Positions 48,381-62,215 of a stretch of DNA of 64,000 nt are shown one piece after another (the stretch's first letter is position 1; each line of letters starts with the position of its first letter). The position numbers were made by a program, and so were the translations under genes. The notes beneath the pieces were generated by a model. The model was not told the origin of the DNA. It made no database searches and saw nothing but the letters and a program-made list of their open reading frames with translations. This stretch comes from Smallanthus sonchifolius. Its lineage: Eukaryota; Streptophyta; Magnoliopsida; Asterales; Asteraceae. The stretch covers positions 11,241,001-11,305,000 of the forward strand of contig CM042027.1 in assembly GCA_023525975.1 (NCBI GenBank), written 5' to 3'.

Positions 48381-48428
48381 AGGCGACACGTGGCATGAAA
48401 AAACCTTTATTTATTATATAGTATAGAT

Positions 48429-48931
48429 CTTGGTTTTAAATTGCGCGATGCGCTCCGATGCGTTTGGTCCCAAAATCCGATGCGCGATGCGAGCGCATCA
48501 CGTATGCGATGCGAGCGCATCACGTATGCGATGCGCTCTTTATTAAAAAGTACTAAAATATTATTTATACATAACAAGTTGTAAAAACATACTTAAACAA
48601 AAAAGAAGTCATACAATAGGAAGATAGAATTTCATTTTTTTTGTCCAAATGACTAAATGAGGCATGCTAAAATACTTCCAAAAGCACAAAAAAGTATTTC
48701 CAAGAAAGAAAATGTTGAATAAGCCACGGAAGAACCTACAATAAGAAGATAGAATTTCAAAAACCCAAAAAATCATAGTTGCGCGCATCAGAGCGCTACA
48801 TGCGAACACCGCATAATGCGAGCAACGGCGCAATATCCACGCATCACGTAATCGCTACGCATCAGGTGCAACGATGCGCCAACTCCAGCGCTACGGCGCA
48901 AAACGCATTATGCGCGCAATTTAAAACCAAG
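48429..48931. mobile_element. CTTGG-ended GC-rich MITE (503 bp) with perfect 8-bp target duplication
   Basis: Perfect 19-bp inverted ends (CTTGGTTTTAAATTGCGCG) are flanked by GTATAGAT (48421-48428 and 48932-48939). The outer ~100 bp are saturated with GATGCG/GCGC words while the middle is AT-rich. It inserted at the 5' border of the Helitron. The 8-bp duplication suggests hAT, although the termini are unusual for hAT. Confidence 0.8.
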
Positions 48932-48939
48932 GTATAGAT

Positions 48940-49317
48940 ATAGATTTCGGTGTTTAATCTAAGGAATTCTACTAAACTATGGAACTAAACTGTTGCAATA
49001 ACCTTATTCTGTAATGTCCATAACTTAATGAATGTGCTTTATGTTGACTAACCCAACAGATGCTCTAAAAGTTAATAACTCCTTTTAACACTGAAGAACA
49101 CAGAATTTTCTACAAGCAAAATAGCAAAAGCTAACTCTGAAAGCATTTCCACATGAATAGTAGTTTAAAGTTTCAAATATCAAATACAGAAACTGAGTTC
49201 AGCAATCATAAACTTCATATAACTTATAAGGAGAAAAAAATGAAAAAGAATATTAAGCTACAAAAGCAGCGTGTCGGGAACAGACCTTGGGTAGAATTCA
49301 ACCACAACAAATCCAAT
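48940..49317. other. 3' flank of the PRT6 gene
   Basis: AT-rich. It probably holds the 3' untranslated region of the minus-strand gene. No clear poly(A) signal is chosen. Confidence 0.4.
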
Positions 49318-52300
49318 CTAAAGCATTAGGAAAGCACCAATTGATGTTTGATGCAGCACTTTTGAACTCCGATCAAGTCCATGAGACGCCACCTAGCAAA
49401 AAAGAATATCAATGACATGAGTATTGAAAACTGGGAGTCAACATAAAGATTTTACAGTTAATAACTAAAAATTAGAACAAAGAACATAATGAAGTAGTTT
49501 ATTACGTTATGTCCAAAATAAATGATATATGTAGAAAGAGTAACTCATAATACCATATGACTCAAAGCTGCATAGCGTTCCTCATTCAAATATAATGGCT
49601 TTCCCCTATGCATTTCAATGTCCTACAAAAGTTTATATAATAATGATGAAAAAATAATAGATAACTTTACACAATGTCCATTTACAGAAACGATAAAAAG
49701 CAAACACAAACGGTTTTAAAACATGCAAAGAGTGTAACTTTATTTTACCTCTTCACCAAATGCATCCAGGTAAGGAGATGGCCAGCGTGCCTGACGTGCA
49801 GATCTTTGAAGTAATATAGTAGTTTTCTACACAAAAGAAGTTGCGACATCTGATATAAGAACTCAATATTTGAACTGGAAGTATGATAGATGCAAATTAC
49901 ACATATTTCAGTTGATGCACATTAATGAACAAAAAACACGATGTATTGTGCAGAAAAACAATACTTCAAAAGAATAAATATATTAAGACTTACCCTAATC
50001 AACAGAAATACACCGGTACCAGCCCCACAAGAAATTGCGTGAGTTTGGCACTTGTTATTCCTAAACAGCAACAACTCATGTTAAATTAAGTTCATCTTCA
50101 GAAATGAAAACTTAATTATTGTTAAATAATTATAAAAATAAACCTGCAACACGTCTTCCAGCTTGGCGAGCACAATTTACCACACAACAAGCATAACGCA
50201 GGCTCATCCTGAACAGCTCCACAGTCAACACACTTCTGTTTTATGTACCTATGATTACAAAATCTCTGGTAAATCAAATAAAGATTAATAAGTTGAAGCA
50301 AGAAAAGAAAACTTTTTTTTTTGTAAAAATAACAAGAACCTTTGCAAGAGATCTTGGTACAGGTATGGCAAAACCATGAGCTTAAATGGGACTACAGGGG
50401 TTAAGTGCAAAACCCCTGAGGGATTACTAACTTCAAAGTCCTTGGCAATGTGTTGCAGCCACTTTTTAACCAAAGATCGTGACACCTCATCGTTAACTAT
50501 GTTTTCCAATGTGGGAATCTTAAACATCTTCTCCAACTCGTCAATTTCAACAGATTCTTCAAGAGTGCCATAAGCATAATCCATTCTATCTTCAAATGTT
50601 TTTGACGATCGAAGGGCCCCACTAAATGGTGATGAAGTTGAAGAGTTCATTAATTTCCACAATATTGCACATCTTCGGAGAAATGGAAAGCTCAGGCTGC
50701 GAATTGTCTCGTTAATATCACAAGAATTATCCTTATAGTTGGAAACAAAATATTGGCTTAAGAATCCATGTTCACTGACAAATTTAAAAATGTCAGTGAT
50801 AAGAGAATCATGGTGACTCAAAACATTCATAGATTCAATTCTTTCAAAACATGTTATTGCAGCCTGTAAGAGAGAAACAAAACAAGAAACAAAATCTTAG
50901 CAAGATATAGACATATTATAAATTAAAAAATAAGTTGTTGAATCAAACCTGAGTTATGGAGACAGTGTAACACATATGAACAAGAGAAAAAAATGCTTTC
51001 TCAGATGACATAACAGGGACTGGAAGACAAAATAGGATCCACATTAAAGTAGAAAAAGCATCAGATGCGAGTATAGGGTACGATGCCATTGCCCAAAACT
51101 GAATATCTGGAAATTGTATGCCCATGTCAGCATTTTCCAACATACTCATCATATTGTCTGAGAAAAAAATTGGCACGATTAATTTTATGAAAATATAAGG
51201 CATCTCACTAAAATTTTATACTCAGTAAAAATATACCTCCATCTCTATAGGTGTCGCTGGGTGGTTCATTTAGAGTATCAGCACAACAAATTGATTTTGC
51301 AAATTGTTGAATACACCTTAATCTTAAGAGGACATCAAGTGAATTTTGAACACGGGTACTGTGAACAATTTTAAGCAATAATGACAAAATAAACCCACTG
51401 GAAGACCTTAATTCCTCATATAAAGCACTAACACTAAAATTGGTAGCTGAGGATGTCCTTTCAGATCTAGCAGCAATTTCTGTAGATATGAGTGAATATT
51501 TGAGGGTGTCCCACAAGATCATGGAGTTACTTAACCGGTTTGATCCGGAAATTTTATCATCTCCTGGGAAATACATTTCACGTAAGAAACGTATAACAGA
51601 TTCAAGATTTGTGCCTGTTCCTCGTTTGTGTTGCGCTGGAAATGATTTGAGGAATTCATTCCTTCTAGATACATCAGCTGCAGCTTGCAAAAGAGAAAGT
51701 GATTGTTTAAGAAGAAAAACACCATTAGCATCTGAAGAGAACAGTAAATGACTTTTTAATTGCCAGCTGTCCTTTGTTCCGTCCATAGGTATATCAGGTA
51801 ACACGGAATTTGCAAGTCCCCGGCAAACAGGACATAAAAACTCCCCCTAAACATCAAAGATTAAGAATATAAGATATATTAGCATAAATAATAATAATAA
51901 TAATAATAAAGAAAACAAAACACACCTGATCTGGATCCACAATATGACCTCCTTCAAAATCAATTCTTCTTGTATATCTGCAAACAATAACATTTTACAC
52001 CGAAGTTCTCCTATAATAATAATAAATTAAATTATTTTTAAAACGGTTCTACCTATCCTTCAGTGACCGTAGATAACGATCAAGGCAATCCTGATGCACA
52101 GCATGCCCACATGAAGAAACATAAATTCCATTGCAATCTGATGGTCCAAAACCATTATATGTCAGACATGAAGCCACCGAACTTGGTTGTGCCTTACTAC
52201 GGGACCCACCAACTGAGGGTGACGGGTTATTCAATAATTCATCAGATAAAGATGCGATGTACTTTCCAAGTAAAAGAGATTCATTCAAACTACTGTCTGA

Positions 52301-55300
52301 ACTTGAACCATGTCCAGCATCTAGAAAATCCTCAGCCGTTGCCGTATCATTTTTCAAAACCTGCAGAATCTGTGTGTACATATTTTCTTCAAATGTATCA
52401 ACAGAAGATGCGGTTGGTTGACTACTATTATCATGTGATGTTTGAGGAAAATGTATATCCTTTAAAGATGGAAAGCGGATTTTTATAAATTCCAGGAAAG
52501 CATCAATCTCTTGTGGCTGACCAGTCGAAGCAAATTCATTAATGGCATTCTGAACTAAATCCATTAATTCGGAAGATATTGTCGTTTCTGAACTGCTTGA
52601 AGTTTGAGTATTCAAATCTTCATCACTATTTGAAACTTGCTCCTTCCCAGATCTTTGAACTTCTTTTTCCAACGATGGGGGGCCTTTATCAAGTAAACTC
52701 GCAACCTTGGATTTCTTTGATCAGGAATTCAGATTATACAGAATCAGTTTGGAAAGTCAATATTAATATGAATAAATGTAAAATAAACAAAAGAAGGAAT
52801 TATAAAATGGGATCACCAACCTGGAGAAGAACTAAAAAAGACACAGGAGACTTGGAATTTGTATCATGACAAAGAGAACAGATTACTTGGTCATGTCCAT
52901 CTGAATCGTTTGCAACATCAGAAATACTTTCTTCAGCATCATTTGAATCATTTAAGCCACTCTCTGCTGTTAAACTTATATTCTCCATGAATTTTGACTG
53001 TTGTGCCTTGATCTTTTTCTGCATGTAACATAGTGGAATTCAAAACTTTAAACAGTAACTCCTGAGTAAAAGAAAAAAACAAAGAAAAAACTGCAAATGT
53101 ATGAGAACTGACCAATATTGCAGCTTGTCTCTCGCGTGCTTTTGCCTTCCGTTTCTCGCTATCAGATATGGAAGCATTGTTATTTGCATCACTGCTGAGC
53201 TTAGAATGAGAGACCTGATTAACAACTTCAGGTTCTAATATTTTCAATTTATTAAGGCATCCAGGATCCAGCTCAGCAAATTTCTGAAGAAGATTCTTGA
53301 TCAAAAAAGAAAGGTCAAACCCACCAGATTCCACAAAACTGTACACATTCTCTTTTTGATTTATCCTCATTAATGACACAAGAAGTGATAATAAGCTTTG
53401 ATTATCATATGCACCATTTAAACCTGTAGATATTTCTTCACCAGCAAAGGCTAAAAGTGGAATAGAGTTATCCACATCACCAGATTGGATCTGCACTTGA
53501 GAAATATCTAATGCTAGTGATAGCAAGTGCAATGCCGTAATAAGAACTCCATCAGGAGCACGTGATGCCATCAATTTATCAGTAAGAAGTGCATAAAAAA
53601 GAATGGCTCGAATGACTTGTAGAACGGTTTTACATGTCGCTACTTTAGCTAACCCGTTAAGAGGAGGATAAATCTTTGACCATTTTGGAAGCTGATTGGT
53701 TAATGCAGAAACATTGCAAAACTGCAAGTATCTTTCTTCTGCAGCTTGCAAGTCCCGTGAGTTCCAACGTGGATGATACAAATCGAGTTCTTTCCAGTAT
53801 TCTAAACGTAATTTGTACATACCCTAAAACACATAATATTGTTGTGGTAAGTAAATGGAAATGGGAAGAATGGAATATAACTATTTTATAAAGCATTACC
53901 TGTTTGATTCCAGATGGAAAAGAGTACTCAGCTACAGTATCCAAAATCTGTTGAAATTGGTCAAGTTTGGAAAGGTCACGAGGAAGGGATTTGACCAACT
54001 GACTATGAGTAGCATTTCCGGTGGATAGCTTATAGATTATCTCACGTTGAAGACATTGAGCTGTAGTTAATCCACAAAATCGCCTCTCTTTTACTATTTG
54101 TATAATAAGATTTAGCATTTCCTGCATCAAAACTGCTTCATACCTGAAAATATCATTTATTATTTGTAACACATCTTAATCAATGGAATTAGGGATGTTA
54201 AGTAGGATCATCTTCTTTAGAGACTTCCTTAGCCGAGTTGAAAGGACAAGGAGAAGTACAATAATGATGATAATAGAACATGAATCATATATAAGAAGAG
54301 AGTGGTATAACATTAAGCAAACGAAAATTTTAAATATATTTTACTTTTTGACTGTTGCCTAACGGTCATATCTAGAATTTTAATACTTTCAAAATAAGAA
54401 TATGTTTGCCATTTTGCAAACTACAAACAAATACGACAGTAGTGGTTGCAATCACTATTTTTGAGTCAGAACCACCACTAGATATTTTACTCCATAATAC
54501 AAATGAAATTGGTAATATGTAACAGAAGCCATATTAACCAAACGAATTATACAAAAATGTTTTAATAATGATTGTTACCCTATGGTCACATTTTGAGATA
54601 TACTTTAAATGAAAAAATGCTTACTAAACTTGATCTACAAAATATTACTTGCCAATTGATAATTCTCTGGTTGATAACTACTGATCCAGGGAAGCATCAC
54701 TGAAAATGTGTCACCTACATGATACTATCAAACTTTGTAATATATTTTCAAATATTGGTCTATTGTCCTTTTCATATGTTGTATTTTAGAAGGAAAAGGG
54801 TTCAATGTCAAAATAGATAATAAACTATAACTGATATTTTTTTCACAAGACACATATTTGAAGCTCGATAATTAACTAGTCCTTTTCTTTTGTGAATTTA
54901 GTTTTTTATCTTATAATCTAACTTATAGTAATATCTAGTTTAATAATATCAAAGATATTCCACAGCGACAGCCACATGTCAAACTTACTATAACAGTATT
55001 ACTTACATTTTAATACTTCACCAAATCAAGTAGAAACGTGATTAATGAGTTCAAGAAAATATACTTACTCATTAGCTCTTTCCAAATCCAAAGAAAGATA
55101 AGTTGATAGACCAAATCGATTTATAATCCTAGCAATATACAGATCTGCTGGAGCTAATGCAGCACAACACTGTAGAAGAAATAAATCAAGTTCCAAACCC
55201 TGTTCAGACCTGCATTAATGGAAAAAAAACCTTAAAATCAGTTTCACGAGAAACATTCCACCGGATAATTAACTGATTCTTTTCCTACCAGCGAACTGAA

Positions 55301-58300
55301 CGATACCACTCATAAGACAATATTGCAGCATCCCCATTCTTCCTCCACATCCCAGCATGAACTTCACTACAGAAAACCCTAATACGCAGAGGATGTTCCA
55401 TTACAAAAGCAGAGAACCCGTACGGGTGGCACCCACCTAGCACATGGCCAAAGAAATCACCACATTTAATTGATGAATCAGTAGATGATTCAGATTCACC
55501 ATAACACCTCTTTAACGCTCTCTGTAAAACCAATGAGAGCAAACGGTGCAACGGTATGTGTACTGATATCTCCTGTGAACTAACATCGTATTCAATTTCA
55601 GGCCAATCTGCTAAACTCAAAGCCTCTAATTCATTTGTATAATCTCCATGCACCACACGATCTCCAAAACCTGTAGAAATGGTGTCACGTTGATGAGCAC
55701 CAAAACCTGCAGAAATAGTTTTTCCTTTCCTAAACTTAGATAGGGTTCTCTTTAATTGAAAGAAATTACTACCAGAAGCATTGCTTGTTCTTGAAGTTAA
55801 GAGATTAAGAGTGAGATTGCCTCCTGATGTATTGTCGGATTTCAACCAATTTTCAATGGCACGTAAACACTCAAACATTAACCATGAAATTGAAGTCAAA
55901 ACTGAAATACTTTCAGCATTCCCTTCAACAGCTTCCGGTTCACAATCCAATGGTGTGCCCCTTGCAGTCACACTAGATACAGAGCTTTCTTGTGAAAGTC
56001 TCCCAACTTTTGCATGTCTTAAAGTGTCTTGTTCATCAATGTCCTGCTTTTCTATAATGGAAACTGATTCATCTTCAGTGGAAAATGCACTGGCCACCAA
56101 TAAAGCATGAATATTTGCAATGGAATGACCCAAAACAAATGGCAAATGCATGTTTTCATTTTCTTCTTCTATATGAATATTGGTTTCTCTTTTTTGAGGG
56201 CTAATTCCCTGCACAAAAGCCAACAATTTCATCCATGTTCTTAATAGGTCACGCCTGTCACGTGTCATGTATTTTGGTATTGTCGAATGGCTCATGACAA
56301 ATCTAATATCTTCAACAACACGGTGTGTTGTTTCATACAAATTCCCCCACTTGGATACCTGAAAAGAAATCATTAATTAACCATTCAGATTTGAAATTTA
56401 AAATTACACAAATGGAATAGAAGACGACTTTACCTGTAGTCGATGATCCTCTCGAGAACAAGAACTGAATATGTTGGTCAAACATTCCAAAAGCATGGTT
56501 AAAAGATCCATTTCCTTAACGAGACGCAGGGTCAAAGTAGGGACAGTGAAAATTTGAACAGAAAATGTCGGTAGTAGAAGATACTTTCTAGAAACAGAAT
56601 CTTTACACTCTTTCACAGCTTCATTAACAACTGTGGGATAATACTTTAGAAAAGCCTTTGCAAATTCATATTTAAAAAAAGGATCGCTTAGCAATTTCAA
56701 AAGTAATTCTTGAAGCTTCCGGACAACTTCCGTGCTTAAAAACATCTCTGCCCTTACAAGAACATCCAACAGATCAACCTCAGAGCATAATCTCCCAGAA
56801 ACAAAACTAAGCAAACTTTCACTGCACTTACAAAACTCCAAAAGCATCCCCACCACCGCTGATGTCAGCACATCTACAACCTTTTTTGGTTCTATAGCAT
56901 TATCATCAGGACTATGCTTGTTTTGGTGCTTACTCTCTGCAGATTTTAATTTGCTTTTCCAGTGAAGAAGAAGATAATCCAAAACAGGACCTAAATTCTT
57001 TGCAATATCTTCTTGAAGTGGTTGTATTTGTTCTGCTCCTTTATGTTTAGAACAAAATCCACTATGCTTCCATGCTGTCACATCTCCACAATCACAGCAT
57101 CCACCACCTGTATATATAATTGAGTAATCATGGTCCTTATGGTTGCCATTTTTGAAACATGGGACGCAAATTGCACATGTGGGATCATGTTCGCATGTTC
57201 TACAACGGTATGCTATGTCATTGTGGCCCCACACAGACCCACAAACGCCACGTTGCCCGGCATTTATCGATGTCAGTCGTTGTAGCATGTCAACAGGATC
57301 ACCATCAAACATCAACCATTGCAACCAGACCATGCTTTCATGCAGTAAATCTTCAACATTGGGGTCTGACTGTGCTTCAATGGCGGTCTCCATTTCATCA
57401 TCAGTTGGTAAAATTGCATCGAATATTTCTTGTAACCTTGAGTTGTTTCTTTTAGCAAATGCGATCACCCCAGACTGCAGATGCTCAAGGCACTCTTCAG
57501 AAACATCTATTAAGGCTAGCCTCTGGTACAAAAAAAATGGCAACACTCAACATGATTTACATTCAAAGCTTTTGTTCTCTCATAAAGGGAAACAGTAAAC
57601 AATAAAGTAGAAAGCAAGCCAATTTTTCACAAAACAATTCTTCTTATATAGTAAAATCCCTCTATTAGACAAGTTCGTGAAACTTTCACTAGAAGATTTT
57701 ATTCCCATATATTTCAATTTTATATTTAGAAACATAATCGTAATATTTACGTTTTTCCCTAAACAGCAAACTAGATATCTTTTCATTGATACGGTAAAAG
57801 CTGTGCAAGTCAATTTGGCATGCACCATTATACAACAAGTTACAACACTGGAACAAAACAAGTATCCCACAAAGAATTCTACCAAGCAACTGATAACTTC
57901 AACAGACCTAATAACTACAGAGAAAAATATTTAATTTACAGAAAATAAAAGAATATTCTCAAATTGAACTTTTAGGGTTAAAAAACTTTCTCCTATCATA
58001 GATTCAGAGAAGAAGGTCGCCATACCCCATCTATTTCACAACCAGTCAACAAAAGTGTTCAAAATTGACTGAAATTTCTGAAATTAATCAGTGATAATCA
58101 ATTACATGAAACCGATTGCAAACTAATCTAAACGCATACTGAAACAACAATCATAAAAACCTAGAAGAAATTCCACATCTCTAGATACATTCCCAAATCC
58201 CTAGAAATTTCGCTACAAATTAGGGAAAACAATTTGAAGAGAAATCACTACCTTAAGTATACGATCTTTGGGAGACAAAAGAGGCGTATTAAGTTCAGAT

Positions 58301-58338
58301 GACGATGAGGATGAGGAATCAATCTCCATCCTTAACAT
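49318..58338 (-). CDS. PRT6: E3 ubiquitin ligase PROTEOLYSIS 6 (PRT6), UBR-box N-recognin
   Basis: Seventeen exons with GT-AG borders and matching phases encode 1993 residues, close to the roughly 2000 of known plant PRT6. Exons in transcript order: 58338-58252, 57522-56434, 56358-55289, 55209-55069, 54143-53900, 53823-53113, 53018-52821, 52705-52053, 51977-51926, 51846-51237, 51157-50949, 50863-50340, 50248-50144, 50060-49994, 49826-49749, 49622-49554, 49392-49318. The UBR box (residues ~119-191, cysteine/histidine-rich, starting RGVCGSVWGHNDIAYRCRTC) binds basic N-terminal residues. A split RING has CSLC at ~1161, then SCGHAVHQDC and CPVC at ~1420. The C-terminal UBR region ends SHGLDRSSKVLHQTSIGAF. 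PRT6 ubiquitinates N-degron substrates such as group VII ERF factors in oxygen sensing. A second in-frame ATG (58329) is an alternative start. No break is seen. Confidence 0.95.
57037..57252 (-). other. PRT6: UBR box (type-1 N-degron binding domain) of PRT6
   Basis: Encoded within exon 2. The spacing of Cys and His residues (CGSVWGHND, CRTCEHDPTCAICVPC, HKDHDY, GGGCCDCGD, FCSKHKG) gives the three-zinc fold that recognises N-terminal Arg, Lys or His. All ligand positions I can see are intact. Confidence 0.9.
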
Positions 58339-59555
58339 GAACCGGAGAATCCAATCGGCGCAATAGCAGTTGCCGATTTCACAAGTGTAACGCCCCAGGG
58401 CTGAAGCGGAATTGCATACAGAGGGTTGAAGATTTGTGTTTGAGTTTTATCTTGGAGTAGAAGATATTAACCTCCCCTCTCTCCACTCGAGTCGAGGGCT
58501 CAAGTGACTGATTGCGTCTCTTTTTCCCTGTTTTACGTACAAACACTTCTTTTAGTAATTTTGCAACTTACACCCTCTGCCTTTCAACACTACCGGTTAT
58601 CGTCCCTTGGATGTTTGGTGAAGTAGAGTTCATTTTACTTATCTTAAAATCATAGAAAAAATTAGATAAGATAGTAATCTAGTTTAACAAATAAATGAGT
58701 ATTAATGTATTATAAATCTTTTGTATAAAACTATAATGAAACAAAATATGATAAAGAACTTAATCCCCCTTCATACTTGCATCTCTTTGCACCGCTAGCA
58801 CTCACACCTTTTGTAACTGTATAGTTCTCGAAACACATAATCACTAAAATTGATACTTTATTATTCAAGAACACAACTTTAAAATTGATTTTGTGTAAGA
58901 GTGTTTATTCCGACATAGTTATGAAATTTAGTTACAAATTCCTTATCAGAGAGTAATGGTTTAGTATTTAAATTAGTTAATCAAGCCAGTTGCGAAGACG
59001 AGCGTGTTTATTTACTTGAATTGGAAGGAGAGAGTGAAGAATTAAAAGTTGTATGTGATGGTTACATATCATAATAACTGTTTCATTGAGAATTGTTGCT
59101 TTGTGGAATTTGTATGGATTAAGGTTTGATATTATCAAATTTCAAATATTATGGTATATTCAAAATTTTCAATTGCTTTGGTACTATTAATATTTTATAT
59201 GGATTATGTTAGCGTGATTAGTCTGTTGTTATTATTTGTTAGTGAATCTTTGTTTCTCTTAACAAAAATCGTAACTTATATCACAAATTAATTACACGGA
59301 TTGCAATGTCATATTATACTTTTCGTCCCACCTTTTTAAAATTTACAACCATAGCAATTTTGACGCTTACTAACTAATAGTAAAAAAAAAGTTAATCGGC
59401 CGCCGCCTAAAAGATTCTTAGTTTAATAAAAAATTAACATTATCTAATATCTATAAAGCAACTATGAAGAAACATTAATCAATACCTTTTTTTTAAACTT
59501 GTAAATTTAAAAAAATAAATATATGTTATGCAATGTCAGCAGTCAACATGAAATC

Positions 59556-59559
<4 letters not shown>
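58339..59559. other. Upstream region of PRT6; no gene
   Basis: It should contain the PRT6 promoter and 5' leader. No TATA box is obvious, which is common for housekeeping genes. The rest is AT-rich. Confidence 0.4.

Positions 59560-59598
<39 letters not shown>
59560..59598. repeat. (ATT)n microsatellite
   Basis: About 13 ATT units abut the left end of the Mutator-like MITE. A shorter (ATT)n lies at its right end, as expected if the element inserted into the repeat. Confidence 0.9.
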
Positions 59599-59601
59599 GT
59601 T

Positions 59602-60204
59602 GAGACAATTTCATATATACTCTTACAAACTTAAAAAATATCATATATACCTAACAAAAATTAAAAATATCATATATATACCCTTACAAACATGTAATAA
59701 TATCATATATATCCATTTCATTAAAAATCATTTAAAAGATGATCATTTTACCCTTATTTCTCTAAACTTTAATATTTTATATTTACCAATTTTAACATTG
59801 AAATTTCACATTTACACATTTTCAACTTTAGAATTTTATAACCATAAAAAATAGTTTTCTCAAAATACTATTTTAAATTTCTCATTTTTTTTAAATAATT
59901 TTACCAGTTTTCTTTTATAGCATTAGCGTTTTGTAACTTTCTCGCAATCATTACTCCGGAATCGATGCCTTCTAAATGGATTTGGAGAATCGCGATAGTC
60001 GCCATCATGAATAGGAGAACGAGTGATCTTTTACGTATTAGATGAAATTAAAAAATTAGGTTATAAAAAAATCATATAATTGATAAGGGTAGAATGGTCA
60101 TAAAGAAACAAATTATTTAAATTGGGTATATATGATATTTTTAGTTTTGGTTAGGTATATTTGATATTTACCCATGTTTATAAGGGTATATATGATATTA
60201 TCCC
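59602..60204. mobile_element. Mutator-like MITE (0.6 kb), relative of 33260-35218
   Basis: It begins near GACAATTTCATATATAC and ends GGGTATATATGATATTATCCC. The interior matches the outer element at 33260 block by block (CATTTTCAACTTTAGAATTT, ATGGATTTGGAGAATCGCGA) without the nested insertion. Flanking TTATTATT runs hide the exact target duplication. Confidence 0.8.
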
Positions 60205-60934
60205 TTATTATTATTATTATTAACTTGTGTTATATAATGTCACCTTAAAAACTTGCATATAATTATATAAAATGCTTAACCTCTCATAAAGTAATCATAG
60301 AGGTTATAATTTATCATATAATGCTCTTTTAATATATATGATGGAATGGAAATTTTTACTATACCTTCTTAGATTATTCATAGTTAGTTATTAGCCCTTT
60401 TAATCTGTTTGTGTAAAAATTCCTTAGCAATATTTTCCTAAACATCAACATGATACATTAAATATTAAGGTAAAATATGATGAATTCATTTTATGCATTT
60501 TGACATGCAATAACATTTTAGTGTCACTAGATATTTACATGTGTTATAAAAATAAAAGTTGCACTAAATGTCTAAACATTGAGTACATTGGAAATATATT
60601 TATAATAATTTAATTTATCAAATACAATAGGTTGTTTCTAACTTTCTATAAGCTCTAAAATAGAAATATGTGGATTTGAAAAGGTGAAAATGATAGAGAA
60701 GTCAAAATTACATATTTTAATTAAAGAATTTAAATTAGTATATAATGTAAAGGTTTTTGATATAATTGTTTGTCAATCCAGAAACATGTGATACTTTAAC
60801 AATCCAGAACATGTGATAATTTTGAAAATTAGAAATAATAGCTAATTCACATGTAACTTTAAAGAGAGTAATTAACATGTGATATGAGAAAAAGGGGCAA
60901 ATGGTCATTTTCTCAATTAGTACATAGTATAATG
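60205..60934. other. No gene recognised
   Basis: AT-rich intergenic DNA. Confidence 0.4.
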
Positions 60935-61637
60935 CAGTGGCGGATCCAGAGTTTTTCTTCAGCGGGTGCAAAAATTGGGTCGAATAAAATCAAATTGGGT
61001 CAAAACGGGTCCGCTAGAAACAAGTCGGGTAAAAAATGGGTCGAGTATAAAAAAACGAGTCGGATAAAAAAACATTTCATACGTATTTACTCAAAAAACT
61101 ATAAAAAACAAGTTGGGTCTACTCAATTTAATTAATTTTATTTGATACCTAATATTATTACAGGAGATGTTAATTTTATGATTGTTTAAAATTAAAAAGA
61201 AAACTTATTTTGTAACTTAAAAAAGAAAGTTAATCGGTTCAAAAAATAATTTAAATGGATTTAATATTAAATAATATATTAATTTTGAAATTTATGATTA
61301 TGTTTCCCCAAACAAACAAATTTGTCTCCCTAAATTTAGTTCTTTCCAATTAATTTTCATAATCATCTTCTCTCTCTGCTTTTAGTTTCGCCTTTTTCAT
61401 CAAACTGATATTCTCCATTAAAACTTACATGAAGACCTTTACAACAACATTTTTCATAGCAAATAATCACTAACCTTTTTGGTTTTCTTGTCTCTCTTTC
61501 AATCATTTGGATGTCAAAGGTGTCTCACAAGTATCTCTGAAGGAGGCCTACTTAAAAAAACTGAAAGTTTTCTACTACTGAGACGAATCTCAGCGGATGC
61601 CTCGCCCCCCGCTGGAGCACATGTACATCCGCCAGTG
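60935..61637. mobile_element. hAT-type non-autonomous element
   Basis: The inverted ends CAGTGGCGGATCC and ACATCCGCCAGTG are flanked by GTATAATG (60927-60934) and ATATAATG (61638-61645), 8-bp duplications with one mismatch. The CAGTGGCGGA start is common among plant hAT derivatives. No transposase remains. Confidence 0.75.
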
Positions 61638-61645
61638 ATATAATG

Positions 61646-62044
61646 GCTTAGTCGGTATAACTATAAGGACCAAAGTTACAAACTTTAAAGGAAGAATGTA
61701 AAAATAGCATAAAATGCAAAGGTATAGTTTAAGTATTGTTAGGGTGGAGGAAGATGGAACCATTTTATTTTATCTAATTAAATTTTGCGATGTCATTTTT
61801 ATCCTCTTAAACTCTAAGAGGAGGGTGTGGTACCCATTAAGCCCTTGAATTATTATTATTTTTTATTTAAATACCCCTCCCAAATGGTCCCCACAACGGC
61901 TACAAAGTGACAACAATCCACGGGTTTGAACGGGTATTACTACCCCGTGTGAGAAAGCCCTAGCCAAGCCCTAGCTACTTGCGACGGTGTTACCCGTGTA
62001 AGGCCCGCACCACCACTCCGTCCACCCTTACGGTAAAACCATTT
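61646..62044. other. No gene recognised
   Basis: Intergenic. A GC-richer stretch at 61860-62040 may belong to an old element. Confidence 0.35.
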
Positions 62045-62215
62045 GGTCCGGTGATAGCCTGAAAGCCTTATCATTTGGGAGGTCATCGGTTCGAATCTCG
62101 TTTAGGACATAAATGCTCTGGATGAGTCAGGGGGTTTTCCCGGTGACAGGTTTTCTCCAGGGGGATGGGGCCACCCTGTTCTTTCAGATGAATTTCGGTT
62201 AACTTTGCCTTAAAA
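62045..62215 (+). mobile_element. tRNA-derived SINE
   Basis: An A-box-like TCCGGTGATAGCCTGAAAGCC and B-box GGTTCGAATCTC are followed by a body with GGGGGTTTTCCCGGTGAC. It ends in TTGCCTT and a run of A. Confidence 0.6.

Larger units (their letters stand above)
43257..48427 (-). mobile_element. Non-autonomous Helitron split by a Copia element
   Basis: The 3' end is at 43257 (minus strand ...TTGGGTTTTAAGCTAG|T). The 5' end is near 48427 (A|TCTATACTATATAATAAATA, then GCCACGTGTC). Without the Copia insertion it is about 433 bp and closely matches 28930-29411. Confidence 0.65.

Noticed and set aside
54144..55068. Possible missed exon in the longest internal PRT6 intron (925 bp)
   Set aside because: Phases of the flanking exons already match, no open stretch with splice borders is present, and the total length already fits the family.
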